Below are positions 1 to 7,415 of a DNA stretch of 14,010 nucleotides, piece after piece (position 1 is the stretch's first letter; each line of letters starts with the position of its first letter). Position numbers and translations under genes: made by a program. The notes below the pieces were generated by a model. The model was not told the origin of the DNA and did not search any database. It saw only the letters and a program-made list of their open reading frames with translations. Source of the stretch: JAXGPP01 sp964436865 (GTDB taxonomy: Bacteria > Planctomycetota > Planctomycetia > Pirellulales > Thermoguttaceae); NCBI GenBank assembly GCA_964436865.1, contig CAYTFK010000182.1:1-14010 (forward strand), given 5' to 3'.

Positions 1-1055
1 TTCTGCTTCCCGCCCGGCACCTCCCGGCCGCCGACCCCCAACCGGTTTCCGACGATGAGATGCGGGCCGTCTACGAGGAGGTGAAGACGCCCTTCAAGTT
101 CGGTGTCATCCTGCGCCCGGCGGCGGGAAAAATGCTCGATTGCCCCACCGTCTTCCGCCACGGCGAGCGGTGGTACATGGTCTACATCCAGTTGGAAGAC
201 GAGCCGGTCGGCTATACCACCCAGTTGGCCGCCAGCCCCGACCTGCTCCACTGGACTCCGCTTGGCACGATCCTGCCGCGCGGTCCCGCCGGGGCCTGGG
301 ATAGCTGCCAGGCGGCCGGCGGCATCGCGCTGGCCGACCCGGCCTGGGGCGGCGGCAGTCGCCTCAAGAAACACGGCGGCCGCTACTGGCTCTCCTACCT
401 GGGCGGCTCCCTGCCTGGTTATGAGACCCCGCCGCTGGCCATCAGCCTGGCGTCAACCGAAGACCCGTCCGCGGCCGCAACCTGGCAGCGGCTTCCCGCC
501 CCGGTGCTCTCACCGTCCGATTCCGACGCCCGGCCCTTCGAACGCGACACGCTCTTCAAGAGCCACATCATCCACGATCCCGACCGCACGCTCGGCGCGC
601 CCTACGTCATGTTCTACAACGCCCGCGCTCCGGCCGATAGCGAACGGATCGGCATTGCCGTGTCGAGCGATTTGCAGCACTGGAAACGCCACGGTCCCGG
701 CCACGTGCTCGAAAACCCGCCGCCTCCCGGCGGGCGGCCCGGCATCAGCGGCGACCCGCAAGTGGTGCGAATCGGCGACTTGTGGGTGATGTTCTATTTC
801 GGCGCATTCTGGAAGCCCGGCGCCTTCGACACGTTCGCCTGCTCCCGTGACCTCGTCCATTGGACCAGGTGGACGGGCCCCGACCTGGTGAGTCCCTCCG
901 AGCCCTGGGACAAGACCTATGCCCACAAGCCGTGGATGCTGAAGCACGACGGCGTGGTCTACCACTTCTACTGTGCCGTGGGCGACCAGGGACGCGTCAT
1001 CGCTCTGGCCGCCTCGGCCCCGCTCGGCGGCCAGAAGCCCGACGCGGGCAAGTGA
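1..1055 (+). CDS. Glycosidase-like five-bladed beta-propeller protein (5' end outside window)
   Basis: The reading frame is open to the left edge, so the gene starts upstream. The first in-window ATG is at 60, but the codons before it (LLPARHLPAADPQPVSDDE) read like the tail of a signal peptide plus a mature N-terminus, so I do not take that ATG as the start. The protein shows repeated propeller blades of the GH43/GH32/GH130 type: aromatic strand pairs such as GERWYMVYIQ, LGAPYVMFYN and DLWVMFYFGAF, each followed by a 'DLxHW' turn (SPDLLHWT, SSDLQHWK, SRDLVHWT). Acidic residues in DCPTVF, near the N-terminus, and GDPQVV are candidate active-site positions. From family knowledge it probably hydrolyses or binds a plant or algal glycan outside the cytoplasm; the exact GH family and substrate cannot be told from sequence alone. 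It converges on the aldo/keto reductase gene with a large hairpin between them. Confidence 0.75.
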   Translation, partial: LLPARHLPAADPQPVSDDEMRAVYEEVKTPFKFGVILRPAAGKMLDCPTVFRHGERWYMVYIQLEDEPVGYTTQLAASPDLLHWTPLGTILPRGPAGAWDSCQAAGGIALADPAWGGGSRLKKHGGRYWLSYLGGSLPGYETPPLAISLASTEDPSAAATWQRLPAPVLSPSDSDARPFERDTLFKSHIIHDPDRTLGAPYVMFYNARAPADSERIGIAVSSDLQHWKRHGPGHVLENPPPPGGRPGISGDPQVVRIGDLWVMFYFGAFWKPGAFDTFACSRDLVHWTRWTGPDLVSPSEPWDKTYAHKPWMLKHDGVVYHFYCAVGDQGRVIALAASAPLGGQKPDAGK

Positions 1056-1074
1056 GCCGCCGAGAGACAACAAA

Positions 1075-1124
1075 ACCGCCTTGCACTCTGCGAAAACACG
1101 TGGCTTCGTAGAGCGCAAGGCGGT
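1075..1124 (-). terminator. Long hairpin terminator between convergent genes
   Basis: ACCGCCTTGC (1075-1084) pairs perfectly with GCAAGGCGGT (1115-1124). After one A/C mismatch a further nine pairs follow (CTCTGCGAA with TTCGTAGAG, one G-U), leaving a 10-nt loop. On the minus strand the hairpin is followed directly by TTTTGTTGTC and lies about 40 nt beyond the reductase stop, which fits an intrinsic terminator for that gene. On the plus strand the following bases are less T-rich, so termination of the glycosidase transcript here is possible but weaker. Short outer complementary segments GCCGAG (1059-1064) and CTCGGC (1143-1148) flank it. Confidence 0.7.
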
Positions 1125-1164
1125 CCGGTCGGCAACTTGTTCCTCGGCACTCCCCCGCGCCGCC

Positions 1165-2073
1165 TCAGGCCGCGGTGACTTCGCTCATGTGCTTGAGCGT
1201 GTCGTCGACCTCATCCGTGTTGAGCATGCCGACGGTGATCGCATCGACCAGGTCGTTGCGGAAGACGTATTCCAGCGACGCGGCTTTCTCTTCCGGCTTG
1301 ATGAGCTTGCCGGCGCCGAAGATCTTCATCCCCACGATCGCCTTGCCATTCTGGCGCGCTTGTTTCAGCACCGCGCTCACCTCCTCCACCGAGGCGTCAC
1401 ACGAGTATTCCTTGCCGCCCTTGTGGTTGATACGGGCGAAGATCACGTCGACCCACGGATGCTCCGCCGCCACCTTCAGCGCGCCGAAATCGTGGCACGA
1501 TACGCCTACCGCCCGCACGGCTCCCTTGTCCTTCATTTCCGAGAGTTCATCGCGGATCCGCTCGTACTCGCTCGGCCACTGGTCGTTGAGCATGCAGTGG
1601 ATCAGGCAGACGTCGATCCGCTCGACGGCCAGTTCCTGCCGGAAGCGGTCGATCTCCTGCGTGGCGCCGCCGGAGGGCGTGACCCAATTCTCCTTCCGCG
1701 GCCAGATCTTGCTCAACAGCACGTACTTGTCGCGCGGCAGCCCTTTGACCACGTCTTTCACGAACGGATGCGACCCGTAGAGGTCGGCCATGTCGATGAA
1801 CGTCACGCCCTGGTCCAGGCTGTGATGGAGCAGCCGGTCAAACGCCGCTTTCCCTTGCCGCGTGTGCGCCGACGAATGGTTGTAGCCGTTGAAGCCCGTC
1901 CCCTGGGCAAGCCGCGAGACCTTGATCCCCGTCTTTCCCAGCGGAACGATGTCGCTTCCCAGGAAACCTCCCACGGCCGTCGCGGGCGCGGCGCGCAGCA
2001 GGCCGGGCATGGCCATCAGGCCCGCGCCGGCGATCGAAGTCTTGAGAAACTGACGGCGGTGACATTGCCTCAT
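1165..2073 (-). CDS. Tat-exported aldo/keto reductase family protein
   Basis: A 302-residue protein. It starts with a twin-arginine signal (HRRQFLKTS at 5-13, hydrophobic stretch to about 30), so it is probably exported folded to the periplasm. The mature part is an aldo/keto reductase TIM barrel: SDIVPLGKTGIKVSRLAQGT near the start and the tetrad D97, Y99 (MADLYG), K122 (LLSKIW) and H159 (CLIHCM). Family members reduce carbonyls with NAD(P)H; Tat-exported versions are common in planctomycetes and their substrates are mostly unknown. The start at 2073 is chosen because AGGAG lies 7 nt upstream and because it places the Tat motif at the N-terminus; an in-frame ATG at 2184 would add 37 unlikely residues. 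C-terminal length and the absence of Fe-S cysteines argue against the ferredoxin-fused AKR type. Confidence 0.85.
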   Translation of the reverse strand: MRQCHRRQFLKTSIAGAGLMAMPGLLRAAPATAVGGFLGSDIVPLGKTGIKVSRLAQGTGFNGYNHSSAHTRQGKAAFDRLLHHSLDQGVTFIDMADLYGSHPFVKDVVKGLPRDKYVLLSKIWPRKENWVTPSGGATQEIDRFRQELAVERIDVCLIHCMLNDQWPSEYERIRDELSEMKDKGAVRAVGVSCHDFGALKVAAEHPWVDVIFARINHKGGKEYSCDASVEEVSAVLKQARQNGKAIVGMKIFGAGKLIKPEEKAASLEYVFRNDLVDAITVGMLNTDEVDDTLKHMSEVTAA

Positions 2074-2189
2074 GACAGCGCTCCTGTCGATGGTGTTCTC
2101 GTGATGAAGTTGCGGCGCTCGCCATCCGCGGGCGCCTGCCTGCGGCAGCTTCTCCCCCTCCCCGAATTGTCGGCGGAAAAGCACTCTCC

Positions 2190-2195
2190 ATTCTA
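2190..2195 (-). promoter_or_regulatory. Possible -10 element for the aldo/keto reductase gene
   Basis: TAGAAT on the minus strand, about 115 nt upstream of the reductase start. No convincing -35 hexamer is seen at 16-18 nt spacing, only a T/G-rich stretch, so this is a weak call. The same hexamer in the same context (TAGAATGG) stands upstream of the acetyltransferase gene at 5531-5536. Confidence 0.25.
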
Positions 2196-2320
2196 CACGA
2201 ACCCCTCCCCCAAAACAGTGTTTCCCGCTCGGTGGCGCCCGGCCGCTTCACCGCCGGCACCGTGCCCCAGGGGGTGGTTCGGCCGGCCGGAGCAAGCCCC
2301 ATAGGTTGAAATGAATCGCC

Positions 2321-2361
2321 AAAAAAACGCCCTTGACCCGTTTTGGACGATCCCGTATCCT
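2321..2361 (+). promoter_or_regulatory. Strong sigma70-like promoter of the candidate ncRNA
   Basis: The -35 is TTGACC (2333-2338), the spacer exactly 17 nt, the -10 TATCCT (2356-2361). An A7 tract (2321-2327) sits just upstream of the -35, where an UP element would lie. Transcription should begin around 2366-2370, immediately before the first paired segment of the candidate RNA. It is the best-formed promoter in the window apart from the AT-rich island at 8279. Confidence 0.65.
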
Positions 2362-2365
2362 CCCG

Positions 2366-2738
2366 ACCCATACGAGGCACGGAGCACTGGCCCTTGGGCC
2401 GGTGATCAAAAGTTTCGGGTGGATTGGGAACCAGCGTCAGCCCGGCTTCCCGGTCTACAGCGTGGGCATTGTCCGACGCTCAACCTCGGAACCGATAAAA
2501 CTTCCTGCATCCACGTGGATGGGGTCCGCACCTGGGCCGGCGCGAAAGCGACGTGCCTGCGGACCACGGAGCGCATCACCGCGAGCATGGAGGCGAGCGG
2601 AGCGCTTCGAAACAACGTCAGGCAGCCCGGCTGCCCGTGGCGCCGTCCCTCAGGGTCGCGCTGCGCCAATCCAATCGCTCCCGGAATAGCAAGTGTCCTC
2701 TGCCCCCCTGGGACGCAGCCTTTCCGGGGGCTTTTTTT
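2366..2738 (+). ncRNA. Candidate structured non-coding RNA of about 370 nt, family unknown
   Basis: No protein in this stretch looks real, but it is bounded by a promoter and an intrinsic terminator and can be folded almost end to end by eye. Helices: closing pair 2374-2380/2693-2700 (one bulge); 8-bp hairpin 2385-2404 with a CUUG tetraloop; 2433-2438/2475-2480; a long arm 2523-2565 with 8 bp at its base, a CCUG bulge, a G.A step and a GAAA tetraloop; 2567-2574/2602-2609 (8 bp, one G-U) with an inner 4-bp stem 2579-2582/2597-2600; hairpin 2621-2635; arm 2638-2643/2663-2668 with inner pairs. Adjacent arms are 1-2 nt apart, suggesting coaxial stacking. I do not see the conserved cores of RNase P RNA, tmRNA, SRP RNA, 6S RNA or a cobalamin riboswitch. 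ATCCAC (2509-2514) could pair with either 2419-2424 or a local hairpin, so a switch is conceivable. Confidence 0.55.
2702..2738 (+). terminator. Intrinsic terminator of the candidate ncRNA
   Basis: GCCCCC (2702-2707) pairs with GGGGGC (2726-2731), followed directly by seven T's (2732-2738). The 18-nt apical part can form a few more pairs. It begins two bases after the 3' strand of the RNA's closing helix and 134 nt before the next start codon, so the upstream RNA is probably a separate transcript rather than a leader. Confidence 0.75.
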
Positions 2739-2872
2739 GCGCGCGCCGGCAGGCGCCGCACCATCGACTTCTTGTCGCCACGCAGCGATAATCTCCTGGC
2801 GACGCCGCAAGCACGACGCATTTCACCAGGTTTCAAACACCGCGGCGTCCCCTCTCGAGGAACAGGTGCACT

Positions 2873-3166
2873 ATGAAGGCCGAAGTGGAGCTGCCCAAGG
2901 CGTTTTCGGTCCGCGACGACCACGAGTTCTTTCCCTTCCGGCACCTTATGGCCCGGCTCAACCCCAAGCTCACCGTGGTCCAGGTCGCCACCGGTCGGCA
3001 CATCAACGGTGGCTGCACGGTCTTCTGGGGACTGATCTACCTGGAAGGACATCCGCCCACCCGGCGCGAGGTCGAGGCGGCGCTCAAGGATGCCGGATTC
3101 GACTTCACGCACAATGTCCTTATTCAGGCGTCGAACTTCTGGTCCAGCGACGAAAAGAAAGAATGA
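2873..3166 (+). CDS. Hypothetical 97-residue protein
   Basis: I do not recognise the family. It is a compact soluble protein with no signal peptide, membrane segment or cysteine-rich motif. It alternates likely strands (LTVVQVATG, GGCTVFWGLIYLEG, HNVLIQASNFW) with charged helices (HEFFPFRHLMARL, TRREVEAALKDAGFDF), which suggests a small alpha/beta domain. The first residues (KAEVELPKAFSVRDDHEFFP) are acidic. The start has AGG 6 nt upstream and GAGGA slightly further. Codon use is GC-rich like its neighbours and the frame is well formed, so I think it is a real gene. It stands alone, 134 nt after the ncRNA terminator, with no operon partner. Confidence 0.6.
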   Translation: MKAEVELPKAFSVRDDHEFFPFRHLMARLNPKLTVVQVATGRHINGGCTVFWGLIYLEGHPPTRREVEAALKDAGFDFTHNVLIQASNFWSSDEKKE

Positions 3167-3331
3167 CCGGATCGGGACGGGGCGTCCGAACCTCGCACGG
3201 GTACGCGCAGACTGCGTGGCGCGGCCGACGCCTCAACCCCGCGCGGTAGTTCGGAAATGGGGCGACCAAACAATGGGCAATCGCGGCGCTGCGCAGCAAC
3301 CGCCTCGCAGTCGCGCATTCTTGAAATAACG

Positions 3332-3366
3332 CTGGCAGGCCTCCCCGTAGCGGGAAGACCTGCCAG
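3332..3366 (-). terminator. Hairpin terminator downstream of the small lipoprotein gene
   Basis: CTGGCAGG (3332-3339) pairs with CCTGCCAG (3359-3366), continued after mismatches by CCCG/CGGG around a 3-nt loop. On the minus strand it lies about 50 nt past the lipoprotein stop and is followed by CGTTATTTC, a modest T-rich tail. It may also serve the plus-strand 97-residue gene that ends 165 nt before it. Confidence 0.5.
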
Positions 3367-3417
3367 TCGTCGGCGCAATTCCTCCGCCGGCGATGCCGGT
3401 GGCGGTTGCAGCCCGGA

Positions 3418-3645
3418 CTACTCTTCCGGAGCTTTCTCTGCTTGCTCCTGCTCCTCCGCCGGCTTGTTGGCCGCGGGCCGGGTCCGGCTAGGTTTCTCCT
3501 TCGGGTTCGTCGACTGCATCTGGCTGATCACCGCGTTCGGATCGCTGGTGCCGGGCGAGGGCGCTTTGCGCCCCTCGAAGCCGTCGCCACAGCCGAACAC
3601 CGCGGCCAGCAAGAGCGCCGCCAGAGACAACAACGCGTATCGCAT
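3418..3645 (-). CDS. Small secreted lipoprotein
   Basis: A 75-residue protein with a classic lipoprotein signal: M-R-Y, a hydrophobic core (ALLSLAALLLAAVFG) and lipobox VFGC with the lipidated cysteine at 19. The mature part is short, hydrophilic and disordered, rich in Pro, Glu, Lys and Gln, so it is likely a tether or accessory rather than an enzyme. GGAGG sits 8 nt before the ATG, inside the 14-nt gap after the stop of the DUF1559 gene, so the two are almost certainly one operon. Small lipoproteins directly behind DUF1559 genes are a recurring planctomycete arrangement; their role is unknown. Confidence 0.8.
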   Translation of the reverse strand: MRYALLSLAALLLAAVFGCGDGFEGRKAPSPGTSDPNAVISQMQSTNPKEKPSRTRPAANKPAEEQEQAEKAPEE

Positions 3646-3659
3646 GGCTTGTTCCTCCG

Positions 3660-4772
3660 CTAGTCGACTGATTCAAACGCTGCGCCATCGCGCTTGCCGT
3701 TCAGAAATGCCCATGCTGACCACGAGATCGTCTCTCTGATCTGACGGACCGAACCGTCGGCGTAAAGCACGTTGATCAGTCCCGGATGGAAGCTGCTCGG
3801 ACCGGTCCATTCGGTGTTCGGCCCCCAAGCCGACAAGTATACCGGCTGGAACACATAAGGCCCGCCCGATCGCGGATCGAGGTTCTCCCAGAAGCCCACC
3901 GACGGTTGCTCGCCGTCGGGCCGCGTGTAGCGGAGGTCGCCCTGGTAAAACTCGCAGCAAGTGCCGCGATATCCCAGTGCGAGGAACGCCGGCCGCACGA
4001 CCGCCTCGAGGTCGGCCAGGCGCGGCACGCCCGTGCCGCAGGTCCAGATCGATCGCGGCAGGTCGGCGATCGGCTTGAACCCAGTCGAGTTCACCTCGGC
4101 CACCATGATCGTCGACGAGGTACCGTCGGTGATGTCCGACAGCTTCGTGGTGTGTTCGTCGGAGAAGACGCCGCTCAATTCACGGCCGATGATCTCGGGG
4201 AACTCCTCGCACAGAAGCACCGTCCTGTCCCACGGTCCCGCCTTCGGCCACCAATGATAGCCGTTGCTGCCGGCGTAGTTGGTCAGGCCCAGCAAAAACT
4301 GGGGTGGCGCCCCGATCTCGCGGACCATGTCGGCTCCCGACCGCCAGTTCGGTTCCGAGGGGCAGATCAACGTCGGCACCTGCTGCTGGGCAAACGGAAT
4401 CGCCTCGTTGAAGTTGCCGTCGAGATCGACATCCCACAGATCCCACACCGGGTAGTCGGCCCGCATCCGGTCGTACAGGTTCCGCTGCTCCAGGTACGGC
4501 AGGATCTTGGTCAACCACGTGTGATGGTACGGCCGCTGCGGATAGCGAGTCGAACCATCGCCCCAGATCATGCCCGGCGGCAGGGTCTTGTACGAATCCT
4601 CATAGTTAAGCAGAGCCAGGCCGATCTGCTTCATGTTGTTGGAGCACGATGTGCGCCGCGCCGCCTCCCGGGCCTGCTGCACAGCCGGCAATAACAACAT
4701 GATGAGGATGCTGATGATGGCCACCACCACCAGCAACTCCACAAGTGTGAACGCACGACTTGAACGTCTCAT
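3660..4772 (-). CDS. DUF1559 prepilin-like protein with H-X9-DG motif
   Basis: A 370-residue protein starting with a type IV prepilin/pseudopilin signal: RRSSRAFTLVELL at 2-14, with the conserved Glu at 12 (position +5 after cleavage) and one hydrophobic helix to about 30. Ala rather than the usual Gly precedes the cleavage site. The helix continues with AVQQAREAARRTSCSNNMKQ, the hallmark of DUF1559 (SBP_bac_10). The C-terminus has the H-X9-DG motif exactly (H329, D339-G340 in FHPGLINVLYADGSV). Family members are very abundant in planctomycetes and are thought to be processed by prepilin peptidase and sit at the envelope; their function is not established. The start at 4772 is fixed by GGGAGG about 6 nt upstream and by the signal position; the longer frame to 4976 adds unrelated residues. 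Confidence 0.92.
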   Translation of the reverse strand: MRRSSRAFTLVELLVVVAIISILIMLLLPAVQQAREAARRTSCSNNMKQIGLALLNYEDSYKTLPPGMIWGDGSTRYPQRPYHHTWLTKILPYLEQRNLYDRMRADYPVWDLWDVDLDGNFNEAIPFAQQQVPTLICPSEPNWRSGADMVREIGAPPQFLLGLTNYAGSNGYHWWPKAGPWDRTVLLCEEFPEIIGRELSGVFSDEHTTKLSDITDGTSSTIMVAEVNSTGFKPIADLPRSIWTCGTGVPRLADLEAVVRPAFLALGYRGTCCEFYQGDLRYTRPDGEQPSVGFWENLDPRSGGPYVFQPVYLSAWGPNTEWTGPSSFHPGLINVLYADGSVRQIRETISWSAWAFLNGKRDGAAFESVD

Positions 4773-5584
4773 GACGTCCTCCCTTGTACCAGGGTGAAGA
4801 TGGGAAAAACACCGATAAGGCCGTCGGCCGCGGGACGTGAACCGCCGGGAGTAAGGCGGTGACGCCCGGGGCCATCTCACCCAGGACACGCTGAACCATG
4901 CATTGGTGGCGAGCGCGCTGCAACGCGGCGGGACCGAATTGAAAGGCACAACCCGTTGCCCGCCCGCCGACACCAATGTCCTCGATTAGCGCGGTGCGAA
5001 CCGGCCCGGCCATGCAGGCGCGCGGGGACTCCGACTTCACCCCAAAGCCCCTTCGGGCGCAACACTCGCAACCGCCGCTTAACGCCGCCTCTGTGACGAC
5101 TCTCGCCATTCACATGGCGGACGATTCGATTCAGAAGATCGTACTGGCGGCAACTACACGCCCCCAAGAAACCGTTTGGGCGCTTTCTCGAACCGTCTTT
5201 CCGTCGCGGTCGGCTCCGCACGGCACGCGATGTCAGGCGGCTCGCCGCCAACAATCGCCGTCGGTCTGAAACCAGAGCTGATTCGGCCCGGAGCAGATCA
5301 CGGGTGCAAACTCGGCCCCGTCCTTGTTTCAGAGCCTCAATTCCCGGTCCGTGACTGTGATCTTATCAGGCAGCCCACGACTATGCAATCAGCAGCAATG
5401 GGGGAATACGCATTCAATACCCCTCCGGGTGCAGACCAGTCCGCTGCTACCCCTTTTGGATGGGCCGGCGAACGGAGATTATGTGCGCCAAGGGGAAAAA
5501 CGCCCGTATCTCGCCATCGTCGATTCCGCCTAGAATGGCCCAAACGCCGCGATACCTGCCTGCAGCCCCCGACGCGAGACCAGC
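4773..5584. other. Long spacer between divergent genes, no gene seen
   Basis: This 812-nt stretch separates the start of the DUF1559 gene from the start of the acetyltransferase gene, so it must carry both promoters. I see no credible coding frame and no tRNA-like or known RNA core. Minor structures: a 6-bp hairpin ACCGCC/GGCGGT (4841-4860) in the DUF1559 leader, and GAAT/ATTC nested in GGGG/CCCC (5401-5423). A TAGAAT (5531-5536) may be the -10 of the acetyltransferase gene but lacks a matching -35. Confidence 0.4.
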
Positions 5585-6424
5585 ATGATCTCCATCCGCA
5601 CCATGCACGCCGCCGACATCGACCTGGGACTCCACCTGAAGGATCAGGCGGGCTGGAACCAGACCGCCGCCGACTGGCAGCGGTTTCTACGGTTGGAGCC
5701 CTCGGGCTGTTTTGTCGCGGAGTGGGAGGGGCGCGCGGCCGGCACGACCGTCGTCACCGAGTTCGGCTCGGTGGCCTGGATCGCCATGGTGCTCGTCGAC
5801 GAGCAACTCCGCGGCCGCGGCATTGGCACCCGGCTGGTGGCCCATGCGCTTGAGCATCTTGATGCCCGCGGTGTCGCCACCGTGCGACTCGACGCCACGC
5901 CGCTCGGACGCCCGATCTACCAGCGGCTGGGATTCGCCGCCGACTACGATCTTGCCCGCTGGCAAGGCATTGCCCCCGCCGAACCAGCCCCTGTCGGCGT
6001 CAATCTCGTTGCAGATAGCGATCTTGCCGCCGTAGCCGAACTCGACGCGCGGATCTCTGCCACCGGGCGCGAACGTTTGATCCGCTATCTCCACCGCCAG
6101 GAACCGGCTGCGATGTGGTGCCTCCGCTCGCCCGGCAACTTGCTCGGTTACGCGGCCCTTCGTACGGGTTCTCGCGCCTTTCAGATCGGCCCCGCCGGCG
6201 CGGTCGACGACGCCGCGGGCAAGCAGCTTCTGTCGGCCGCCGCCTATCACGCCCACGGACGCACCGTCTTCCTCGATATCCCCGAGCAGAACCGCCCCGC
6301 TACGGCCTGGGCCGAGTCCCGCGGCCTCGTCATCCAGCGCCGCTTCACCCGGATGACCCGTGGCACAGCCATTCACGACCAGCCGGCCCTGCTCTGGGCC
6401 AGCTCCGGCCCCGAAAACGGTTAG
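5585..6424 (+). CDS. Two-domain GNAT acetyltransferase (YitH-like)
   Basis: A 279-residue cytoplasmic protein. The N-terminal half is a GNAT domain with the acetyl-CoA loop QLRGRG (Q74-x-x-G77-x-G79) in VDEQLRGRGIGTRL, and the closing LGRPIYQRLGF (107-117) typical of motif B. The C-terminal half (about 140-270) matches the second domain found in B. subtilis YitH and relatives (PF18014 type): AFQIGPAGA, FLDIPEQN and a final RRFTRMTRG. It should transfer acetyl from acetyl-CoA to an amine; the acceptor is unknown. No strong Shine-Dalgarno precedes the ATG. A TAGAAT at 5531-5536 could serve as -10 element. The stop lies only 6 nt from the stop of the convergent SGNH hydrolase gene. Confidence 0.88.
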   Translation: MISIRTMHAADIDLGLHLKDQAGWNQTAADWQRFLRLEPSGCFVAEWEGRAAGTTVVTEFGSVAWIAMVLVDEQLRGRGIGTRLVAHALEHLDARGVATVRLDATPLGRPIYQRLGFAADYDLARWQGIAPAEPAPVGVNLVADSDLAAVAELDARISATGRERLIRYLHRQEPAAMWCLRSPGNLLGYAALRTGSRAFQIGPAGAVDDAAGKQLLSAAAYHAHGRTVFLDIPEQNRPATAWAESRGLVIQRRFTRMTRGTAIHDQPALLWASSGPENG

Positions 6425-6430
6425 GGCAGA

Positions 6431-7075
6431 CTATTCCTTCTTCTCCAGGTGCGGCCGCACCAGCTCCGTCCACAACTTGTATCCCTCCTCGTTAAGATGC
6501 AGCTCGTCGGCCCGATACAACTCCGCCCGCGGCTGGCCTTCGGCCGTCAGCATCGGCTTCTCCACATCGACGAATACCTGCCGCGGATCCTGTTCGGCCG
6601 CCGCGCGGATCAGCCGGTTCGTCTCGCGAATCTTCTCAATCAATGCCCACCGCTTCGGGCTCGGCTTCACCGCCACATAGACGATTCGCGTGTCGGGTAG
6701 CGCATCATGCACCTTGGCCGCAAACGCCTTGTAGTCGGCCAGCACCTGCTCGGGCGACTTGCCCGCGGCCAGGTCGTTGTCCCCCGCATAGAGCACCACC
6801 GTCTTCGGCCGGTACGGGATGAGGATGCGATCGGCATAGCGGACCGAGTCGGCCAACTGCGAACCGCCGAACCCGCGGTTCACCACCGGCAGGTCGGGAA
6901 ACGACTTCCGCACGTCCCACAGGCGGACGCTCGAACTGCCGATGAACACGATCCCGTCCTGCACCGGCGGCGACTTCCGGTCCATCGCCTCGTATGCCGC
7001 AATGTCCGACTCCCATCGATCCGCCGTCGCGGCAGTCAGCGTAATTGCGGCGAAGAACAGTGTTGCCGAGGTCAT
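6431..7075 (-). CDS. Secreted SGNH/GDSL-family hydrolase
   Basis: A 214-residue protein with a Sec signal peptide (SATLFFAAITLTAATA, cleavage near 18) and the SGNH blocks: block I VFIGSSSVRLW with the likely nucleophile Ser48 (GSS replaces GDS, as in many relatives), block II NRGFGGSQ with the oxyanion Gly, block III YAGDNDL with Asn100, and block V DELHLNEEGY with Asp190 and His193. It probably removes an acyl or acetyl group from a glycan or lipid outside the cytoplasm. The length is normal for a single-domain SGNH enzyme. GGAGG 8 nt before the ATG at 7075 and the signal peptide position decide this start over an upstream in-frame ATG at 7465. Confidence 0.9.
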   Translation of the reverse strand: MTSATLFFAAITLTAATADRWESDIAAYEAMDRKSPPVQDGIVFIGSSSVRLWDVRKSFPDLPVVNRGFGGSQLADSVRYADRILIPYRPKTVVLYAGDNDLAAGKSPEQVLADYKAFAAKVHDALPDTRIVYVAVKPSPKRWALIEKIRETNRLIRAAAEQDPRQVFVDVEKPMLTAEGQPRAELYRADELHLNEEGYKLWTELVRPHLEKKE

Positions 7076-7415
7076 ATTTCCGCCTCCAGTGTGACTTGTG
7101 ACTATCGAGTGCCAAATCCCGAGCGACGAAGCTCGCCGGGCCAGTTGAAGAACGAACCTGGAGCATAACCCCAGCCCGCCCCCGCTGCAAACGCCCGCCC
7201 CGGAAAGAACGCGGTCTTTGCAGCCGAACCGAGCCCCCACCGCCGCCTTTCGCTCCCGCGAACGTGCGCATGCTCGCGGCGCGCACGGCGACTCTCGCGG
7301 TCCTGCAGCGCCCTGTCCCCGGTTTCTCGGTTCTTGTTCGCCGGCGGAATAGCGGATGGGGAAAGCTCGAGTTGAATGGCTGCCCAGATGCTTTCCCGTC
7401 ACAGTTCTTTGATGT

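Noticed and set aside
2366..2738. RNase P RNA, tmRNA, SRP RNA, 6S RNA or cobalamin riboswitch
   Set aside because: I looked for GAGGAAAGUCC/ACAGAA cores, a tRNA-like T-loop and tag frame, the GGAAG SRP loop, the 6S rod shape and the GCCACUG B12 box and found none of them.
2311..3249. 312-residue plus-strand open frame covering the structured RNA and the 97-residue gene
   Set aside because: No protein-like pattern, it overlaps the promoter, terminator and the better 97-residue frame, and it exists only because GC-rich DNA has few stops.
6448..6461. Perfect 14-bp palindrome GGTGCGGCCGCACC
   Set aside because: It lies inside the SGNH coding sequence, has no T tail in either direction and can be explained by codon use in GC-rich DNA.
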